In this document: one piece after another, positions 59,302 through 64,000 of the stretch
Numbering within the stretch: the first letter of the stretch is position 1
How the letters are laid out: every line of letters begins with the position of its first letter
Origin: UBA6398 sp963660485
GTDB lineage: Bacteria; Bacteroidota; Bacteroidia; Bacteroidales; Bacteroidaceae
Length of the DNA stretch: 64,000 nucleotides
Direction of reading: 5' to 3'
Assembly: GCA_963660485.1 (NCBI GenBank)
Contig: CAVKYH010000002.1
Location: 1-64,000 of the forward strand
The notes under the pieces: model-generated
Database searches by the model: none
Told to the model about the DNA's origin: nothing
Seen by the model: the letters and a program-made list of their open reading frames with translations, nothing else
Position numbers and translations under genes: made by a program

Positions 59302-59985
59302 ATGAGAACAAAACGTATGATAACTAACCATTCCACAGAATATCTGCAATCAATATCCCTGCTCAGCAGAGAAGACTATGTTGAAGACGGAATGACAGAG
59401 GCCGGACGCGATTTCAAACGCTGTGTAGATTTTTGCATAGCGCTTTTCTGTCTCATAGTATTCTCTCCGCTCTTTCTGATATGCTATATACTTGTAAAAC
59501 GCGAGGACGGCGGACCTGCTATATACAAGCAGGAACGAATAGGTCTTCACGGCCGCCCGTTTTTTATCTACAAATTCCGCAGCATGCGCATTGACGCCGA
59601 GTGTGGAGGGCCGCAACTCACTGCCAGCGAGGACGACAACCGGCTTACAAGGGTGGGGCGGTTTCTCAGAAACCATCATCTCGACGAGTTGCCCCAGCTG
59701 TATAATGTGCTTATAGGCGACATGGCTTTTGTGGGCCCGCGTCCCGAGCGCGAATACTATATCAAGCAAATCATTCAGCACGATCCGCGTTATCAGAACC
59801 TTTACCAAATTCGTCCGGGCGTTACATCGTATGCCACTCTCTACAACGGCTACACCGACACAATGGAAAAGATGCTCAAACGCCTTGAACTCGACCTTTA
59901 CTACCTGAAAAACCGCAGCTGGTGGTTTGACGCGAAAATTCTCTTCATGACTTTCATAAGCATAGTGTTCGGAAAGAAGTTCTGA
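59302..59985 (+). CDS. Monotopic phosphoglycosyl transferase (initiating sugar transferase), copy 2
   Basis: A 227-residue paralogue of the gene at 58378, with the same motifs (CLIVFSPLFLICYILV, YKQERIGLHGRP, YKFRSMRIDAE, HHLDELPQLYNVLIGDMAFVGPRPERE) and a nearly identical C-terminal half (IRPGVTSYATLYNGYTDTME). Long stretches also match at DNA level with mainly third-base changes. The N-terminal 30 residues differ. The gap of 249 nt before it shows nothing recognisable. The two copies may initiate different glycans or be a recent duplication. Confidence 0.9.
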   Translation: MRTKRMITNHSTEYLQSISLLSREDYVEDGMTEAGRDFKRCVDFCIALFCLIVFSPLFLICYILVKREDGGPAIYKQERIGLHGRPFFIYKFRSMRIDAECGGPQLTASEDDNRLTRVGRFLRNHHLDELPQLYNVLIGDMAFVGPRPEREYYIKQIIQHDPRYQNLYQIRPGVTSYATLYNGYTDTMEKMLKRLELDLYYLKNRSWWFDAKILFMTFISIVFGKKF

Positions 59986-60142
59986 ACCGTTGCCGAGGCT
60001 GGGGCAAGGCGTGTGGTTTTTCGCCCTTGCGAAAGCCGAAAATTTCCAAGGGATACAGTATCGGCAGGTAGTCTCTTTAATCGTCTTACAAGCAGCTAAT
60101 TATAATCCAAATATGCTCTGTTCGTAAATAGCTCGCATAGCC

Positions 60143-60213
60143 CGTTTTACGAGGTCAGACATAATTTAAATTCCGGGCCATCTAATTTAAATTAGATGGC
60201 CCGGAGTTTTTGC
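60143..60213. repeat. Modular 21-bp-period interspersed repeat, copy 13, terminator-shaped
   Basis: Units: CGTTTTACG, AGGTCAGACAT, AATTTAAATT, CCGGGCCATCT, AATTTAAATT, AGATGGCCCGG, AGTTTTTGCG. CCGGGCCATCT and AGATGGCCCGG form a perfect 11-bp stem with a 10-nt loop, followed by a T-run. It lies between convergent genes in the gene-free stretch 59986-60357. Confidence 0.92.
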
Positions 60214-60357
60214 GACAACGCATGTAGGAAAAAACATGATTGCAAGCCGTGGAAAATTGGCTTGTAATGCGATGAAAAAAACTCGGAATTGATTTTCTGA
60301 ACCCCCGGTTTGGTGTTTGGAAAACCAAGCCCGTTTCAACGGAAACTTACAAAGGAA

Positions 60358-60807
60358 TTAAAATTTGCGGAAATACAGCCTCAACATCTCGTCCCGCAAA
60401 ACCATGCGGCTGCTTGAGAGTTGTTCCACGCAGAATTGTTCCATAAGGGAGTTCACCCCGAGCGGACGCAATACGTCTACGTTTGTCAGCAATGAGTCGG
60501 AAATATCGCGGTTGTTCACCCTGCCGTCGTAGAGAAAGAGCGAGTCGCCCGTATGCTTGAAGCGGAACATATAGCCATAGGACGTAGACTGGTGAGTGTC
60601 GAGCATTGTGAAAAATTTTCCCTGCACTCCCCAAAACACCTTGCTTTCGGTCATGCTGGTTGACGCTCCGTTTTCGAGCGTGTCGATTCTTGCAAGTTGC
60701 CAATAGCCGTCGAGTTTGCCGTTGTCGGAGGTTTCCAATAGGTCGCCGCACGAAGCTATTGACATCAAGGCGAGGCAGACGGACAGTAACAGAAATGCTT
60801 TTTTCAT
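60358..60807 (-). CDS. Lipocalin-like lipoprotein
   Basis: A 149-residue lipoprotein: MKKAFLLLSVCLALMSIAS before the lipidated Cys, then LDGYWQLARIDTLENG, which matches the GxW opening of lipocalin-like domains of Bacteroidales, and alternating beta strands to the end. Ligand unknown. The start at 60807 is set by the signal peptide and overlaps the Wzi-family stop by 4 nt, so the two are co-translated and may act together at the outer membrane. Confidence 0.78.
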   Translation of the reverse strand: MKKAFLLLSVCLALMSIASCGDLLETSDNGKLDGYWQLARIDTLENGASTSMTESKVFWGVQGKFFTMLDTHQSTSYGYMFRFKHTGDSLFLYDGRVNNRDISDSLLTNVDVLRPLGVNSLMEQFCVEQLSSSRMVLRDEMLRLYFRKF

Positions 60808-62381
60808 AGATTGAATACTCCTGATTTTGAAACGGTGATCTGAAATCCTGCATTTGACCCAAGAATGTGTCCGAAGTCCATGCCGTAGGCTCCGCGCACA
60901 TTCCATTCTTTGGGCAAGCGGTATCCTGCCTCAACCATAAAGCTTACGTTGTGATGTTTCTTGGTGTAGGGAGTTACATAAGTGCCGAGCCCTTCCTGAT
61001 ATGAGGCCAACACGCGATAGTCGAGCTTCTCGGTGGGCTGTCCGTCGAAGCCGAGATGAAAAGCCATGAAACGGTTGTCGGCAAAACCTATGGTGCCGTC
61101 GCTGTTGTAGATGGGCGAACGATAGAGAGGGTTGCCGATTGCCTGCCCCCAGTGTTGCCAGCCGGGATAAAGGTAATGGTTGTAATAATCATCGCGCCCG
61201 CCCAAATGATCGCTGCGCCCCGATGTGTGATCATGGTATACGGGGCCGCTCTGATACTTGGTGTAAAGATATTCCACGACCACATTGCGCAGCCATGTGC
61301 CGTATTTCAAATTAAGTTCCGCGCCCAACATCCAGTCTTTGAGGTCGTAGAAAAAGAAGCGGGTGTTCTTTTTCTTGTTCCACTCGGTGCCTTCGCCATA
61401 GCCGTCGTAGTCAATCTGAAACATCGAGGAAAGATCCTCGCAATACTTGTCAACGTAAAAATGCAGGCCGAAATTGTCGCCGTCGTAGTTGATGCGGGCA
61501 AGCCAACTGCCCAAAACGTTCCCCTCTTTGTTGCGGTAGACCGTTCCCTCGCTTGTCTTGTCGCTTCCGCCTGGTATAAAAGCGTGCCAGAAGCTATTGA
61601 ATCCTTTGTCGTTCTTGATTACGCGCATTCCGCCCTTGCCGTCGGGCACATAAGACGTACCTCCGAATTGCGTGGCCAGTTCCAGTCCCAATTCCAAGGA
61701 CCATGGAATGTAGCGGTCCTCACTTCCGATTTTCAAATACCCCGCCTTGCTGTGATAAAACACGTTGTTGGCGTATTTTGTTTGGCGGTTGGTGAAAGAA
61801 TGTTGCCAGTTGTCGTCGGTCATAAAGCCGTAGGCAATATGTCCTTTCATATGAATCCAACGTCCTAAGGCAGGAATAGTCCAATATTGGGGCAAAGCCA
61901 ACCGTATCTGCGGCACAGGGCGCGCGTTGATGCCCAATGTTTGCGAGCCGCTGCTTAACCGGTTGTTCTTCAACTCCATTGGCGTTTCCTTGGAGCCGAT
62001 AGAAAGCGTGCCGTGAAGCCAACGTCCTTCCACGAAAGCCTGTTGCATCACCACGCTGCTGGTATAATTCAACGCCGCAGCCACATCAATTCCGTAGCCC
62101 ACGCCCCAGCGGCGCGCAGAGTCGTTTTGCAGCGGACGAATGGCGGAGGCGCGCAAATAACCGTTGGTCTCGTCGAGCGAAGACAGCCCGTGTTTGTTGG
62201 CGTTAAGCCACAAGGGAGTTTTGTCTTTCGAGAAAGAACCCTGAGTCTCCGCCTTGTAATGAATACCTTTGCCCAAATCCAATTTCCCGGGGACGGCATC
62301 ATACTGCCAAGCATACTGAGCCATCACGTTGGGGACAGTCAGCATAAAAGCAAGAACAAGTGTTGTTATTTTATTCTTCAC
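60804..62381 (-). CDS. Wzi-family capsule assembly protein
   Basis: A 525-residue outer-membrane beta-barrel. A signal peptide ends at VMAQ; the mature part has many alternating aromatic strands (LNYTSSVVMQQAFVEGRWLHG, ISFMVEAGYRLP-like segments near the C-terminus). This fits the Wzi family, which anchors capsule polysaccharide at the surface and assists O-antigen-like attachment. It is expressed toward the plus-strand genes, with the lipocalin-like gene behind it. The gap 62382-62700 before the epimerase gene holds A/T-rich sequence and the -7 box at 62662. Confidence 0.85.
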   Translation of the reverse strand: MKNKITTLVLAFMLTVPNVMAQYAWQYDAVPGKLDLGKGIHYKAETQGSFSKDKTPLWLNANKHGLSSLDETNGYLRASAIRPLQNDSARRWGVGYGIDVAAALNYTSSVVMQQAFVEGRWLHGTLSIGSKETPMELKNNRLSSGSQTLGINARPVPQIRLALPQYWTIPALGRWIHMKGHIAYGFMTDDNWQHSFTNRQTKYANNVFYHSKAGYLKIGSEDRYIPWSLELGLELATQFGGTSYVPDGKGGMRVIKNDKGFNSFWHAFIPGGSDKTSEGTVYRNKEGNVLGSWLARINYDGDNFGLHFYVDKYCEDLSSMFQIDYDGYGEGTEWNKKKNTRFFFYDLKDWMLGAELNLKYGTWLRNVVVEYLYTKYQSGPVYHDHTSGRSDHLGGRDDYYNHYLYPGWQHWGQAIGNPLYRSPIYNSDGTIGFADNRFMAFHLGFDGQPTEKLDYRVLASYQEGLGTYVTPYTKKHHNVSFMVEAGYRLPKEWNVRGAYGMDFGHILGSNAGFQITVSKSGVFNL

Positions 62382-62661
62382 CTTTTTCGGGGTTGGGCGG
62401 ATAGACGGTAAATAAACCTACTTTATTTATATCGCGTGCAAAGATAAGTGATTCCCGGCGCATTTACGGCACATTTTTCCATGGTTGCAATAAAAACAAA
62501 GGCTTTATCATGCATTTGTTGCCGGATAGTTCACGTTTTTTTAGAGTTTTCGTGTCTTTTTGCTTGGGCCGAAGTGATAGTTTGGGGTATATGGAACAGA
62601 CTTTCCCTTATATAAGATGTATCAGATTGGAAATAAACGCGACAACTTCAAACAAATTCGC

Positions 62662-62669
62662 TACCTTTG
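62662..62669 (+). promoter_or_regulatory. -7 box (TACCTTTG) before the epimerase gene
   Basis: TACCTTTG fits TAnnTTTG and lies 31 nt before the ATG at 62701. No TTG is seen at the 19-nt spacing. It separates the epimerase/membrane-protein pair from the divergent Wzi operon. Confidence 0.5.
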
Positions 62670-62700
62670 CAAATTGTAACACAGAATAAACTAAGGGTAG

Positions 62701-63774
62701 ATGAAGATTCTCATAACAGGTGCGAGCGGTTTCATAGGAAGTTTTCTCGTGGAGCGTGCTCTTTCGGCAGGCATGGAAGTTTGGGCGGGAGTAAGGCCGT
62801 CGAGTAGCCGCCGATATTTGGACGATTCGCGCCTGCACTTCATCAATCTTGATTTCAACGACGAACAGTCGATGCAAAAAGCGTTCTGCAATGCCCGCAG
62901 AGACTTTGGCGCGTGGGATGTAATAGTTCACGCAGCCGGGATAACCAAGAGCAGATGGCGCAACATGTTTTTCCGCGTAAACTATGACGGCACGCGACGC
63001 CTTGTGTCGGCTCTTAGAGATGCAGATGCCGTTCCGCATCAATTTATCTACCTTAGTTCGCTCAGTGTGTTGGGGGATATCAAGGAAACACCCGTTGGCC
63101 CGCACCCTGCGCCCGATCCGTTCGGCTCAAAAGGCAGTAGCGGAGAGTTGCAAAGCGTGGTGTATGAACCTATGGCCGCCGGAGATATGCCTGTGCCCAA
63201 TACCGCCTACGGTTTGAGCAAGGCTGCGGCAGAGAATTACCTGCATACGATAAAAGATATACCTTGGGTGATTTTCCGTCCTACGGGGGTGTATGGACCA
63301 AGAGAGAGAGATTATTTCCTTATGGCGAAATCGATAAAACAACATGTGGATTTTTCAGTAGGATTCAAGCCGCAGGAAATAACATTTATATATGTAAAAG
63401 ATTTGGTGAGCGCCGTGTTTGCCGCCATAAACAAGGGCGTGGTACACAAAACCTATATGCTTAGCGACGGACGCACCTATGAAAGCCGCGCATTCAGTGA
63501 TTTTTTGCAGGAGTCGATGGGAGTTAAAAGGGTGTTTCATATCAAGGCCCCGATATGGCTGCTGCGATTGGTTTGCGCCGTTGAAGAACTGATTTCAAAC
63601 GCCACCGGAAATACTCCGACGCTTAATCTCGACAAATACAAGATTATGAAACAGCGCAACTGGCAATGCGATATCACCGAAGCCATTGAAGACCTCGGCT
63701 TTCGCGCAGAATATGATTTGAAACGCGGTGTGGAAGAAACGGTGGACTGGTATAGAAAAAACAATTGGATATGA
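62701..63774 (+). CDS. NAD-dependent epimerase/dehydratase family protein
   Basis: A 357-residue extended short-chain dehydrogenase. The NAD-binding ITGASGFIGSFLVE (about 4-17), the VIVHAAGITKS segment, and the catalytic YGLSKAAAENY (Tyr-x3-Lys, about residues 175-185) are clear. It probably modifies a nucleotide sugar or, given the relaxed family, another carbonyl or hydroxy compound. The stop overlaps the start of the next gene by 4 nt (ATGA). Confidence 0.88.
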   Translation: MKILITGASGFIGSFLVERALSAGMEVWAGVRPSSSRRYLDDSRLHFINLDFNDEQSMQKAFCNARRDFGAWDVIVHAAGITKSRWRNMFFRVNYDGTRRLVSALRDADAVPHQFIYLSSLSVLGDIKETPVGPHPAPDPFGSKGSSGELQSVVYEPMAAGDMPVPNTAYGLSKAAAENYLHTIKDIPWVIFRPTGVYGPRERDYFLMAKSIKQHVDFSVGFKPQEITFIYVKDLVSAVFAAINKGVVHKTYMLSDGRTYESRAFSDFLQESMGVKRVFHIKAPIWLLRLVCAVEELISNATGNTPTLNLDKYKIMKQRNWQCDITEAIEDLGFRAEYDLKRGVEETVDWYRKNNWI

Positions 63775-64000
63775 TTTCATTGCTGAAACGCAAACGTTGC
63801 CGTCCGGGACTGCTCGGAATAGAAAAGATAGGGCTTATATACGCGATTTTTACAGCCGTGGTGGCATTGGTGTTCTGGAAAGAAATGCCTACACTCGGTG
63901 AAATGATGCTTACAAGGGTTGGATATCTGCTGGGAATGCTTCTGCTTATGTTTGTATACCGCAAACGCCCGTGTCATCTCACTTTCTTTTTGCGCACAGC
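63771..64000 (+). CDS. Membrane protein, N-terminal fragment (cut by window edge), possibly PAP2-family
   Basis: Starts at the ATG overlapping the epimerase stop and stays open to the window end (76 codons). It begins MISLLKRKRCRPGLLGIEKIG with a basic cytoplasmic leader, then membrane segments LIYAIFTAVVALVFW and VGYLLGMLLLMFVY. The layout would suit a PAP2-type lipid phosphatase, such as an undecaprenyl-diphosphate phosphatase of polysaccharide loci, but no catalytic motif is inside the window. Treat the function as unknown. Confidence 0.65.
   Translation, partial: MISLLKRKRCRPGLLGIEKIGLIYAIFTAVVALVFWKEMPTLGEMMLTRVGYLLGMLLLMFVYRKRPCHLTFFLRT

Overview
This window looks like a chromosomal segment of a Bacteroidota member, most likely order Bacteroidales. 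The grounds are TAnnTTTG-type -7 promoter boxes (three of them with a TTG/TTTG box exactly 19 nt upstream), lipoproteins with a Cys close to the start, the DUF6089-like / uppS / bamA / OmpH-OmpH-OmpH / murI envelope block, a Bacteroides-style rhamnose operon, and a polysaccharide locus with an SLBB exporter, Wzz, WbsX and Wzi proteins. Family- or genus-level placement cannot be read from the sequence.

Layout. 0.2-4.4 kb: pdxB, an FKBP-type isomerase lipoprotein and a DsbD-type thiol:disulfide interchange protein. 4.9-13.4 kb: outer-membrane biogenesis block (lipoprotein, small beta-barrel, uppS, bamA, three OmpH/Skp chaperones, murI). 13.5-17.8 kb, minus strand: GH3-family protein, large Ig-like lipoprotein, DUF3108 protein. 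18.2-25.6 kb: a five-gene restriction-modification/defence operon (C5 cytosine methyltransferase, MORC/MutL-like GHKL ATPase, Z1-domain helicase, PD-(D/E)XK protein, unknown protein). 25.9-26.2 kb: RNase P RNA on the minus strand. 26.6-34.8 kb: rhamnose use (rhaB, GH78 rhamnosidase, rhaA, rhaT, rhaD). 35.6-40.9 kb: tripartite efflux genes (MFS, HlyD, TolC) and a divergent AraC regulator. 41-44 kb: an exported protein, a nucleoside-gate membrane protein and an ECF sigma operon. 44.5 kb: tRNA-Leu(UAA). 45-64 kb: exopolysaccharide/capsule locus.

Most notable observations. (1) The methyltransferase gene is broken exactly at an (AT)10 tract between motif IV and the ENV motif. Loss of one AT unit restores a full-length enzyme with family-like spacing, so this looks like a slipped-strand ON/OFF switch caught OFF, or a sequencing error in the tract. 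The genes behind it are tightly overlapped, so the tract may control the whole system. (2) The operon sits between two 89-bp identical direct repeats exactly 7,700 bp apart, like an excisable cassette next to rnpB. (3) Those repeats belong to a dispersed modular family found at about a dozen intergenic sites: 11-nt words from a small vocabulary, in either orientation, alternating with 10-nt A/T-rich joiners, giving a strict 21-bp period. Many copies fold as hairpins followed by T-runs and probably act as terminators. (4) The same 21-bp architecture also occurs inside coding sequence, as in-frame heptapeptide repeats in the GHKL ATPase and probably at the start of dsbD.
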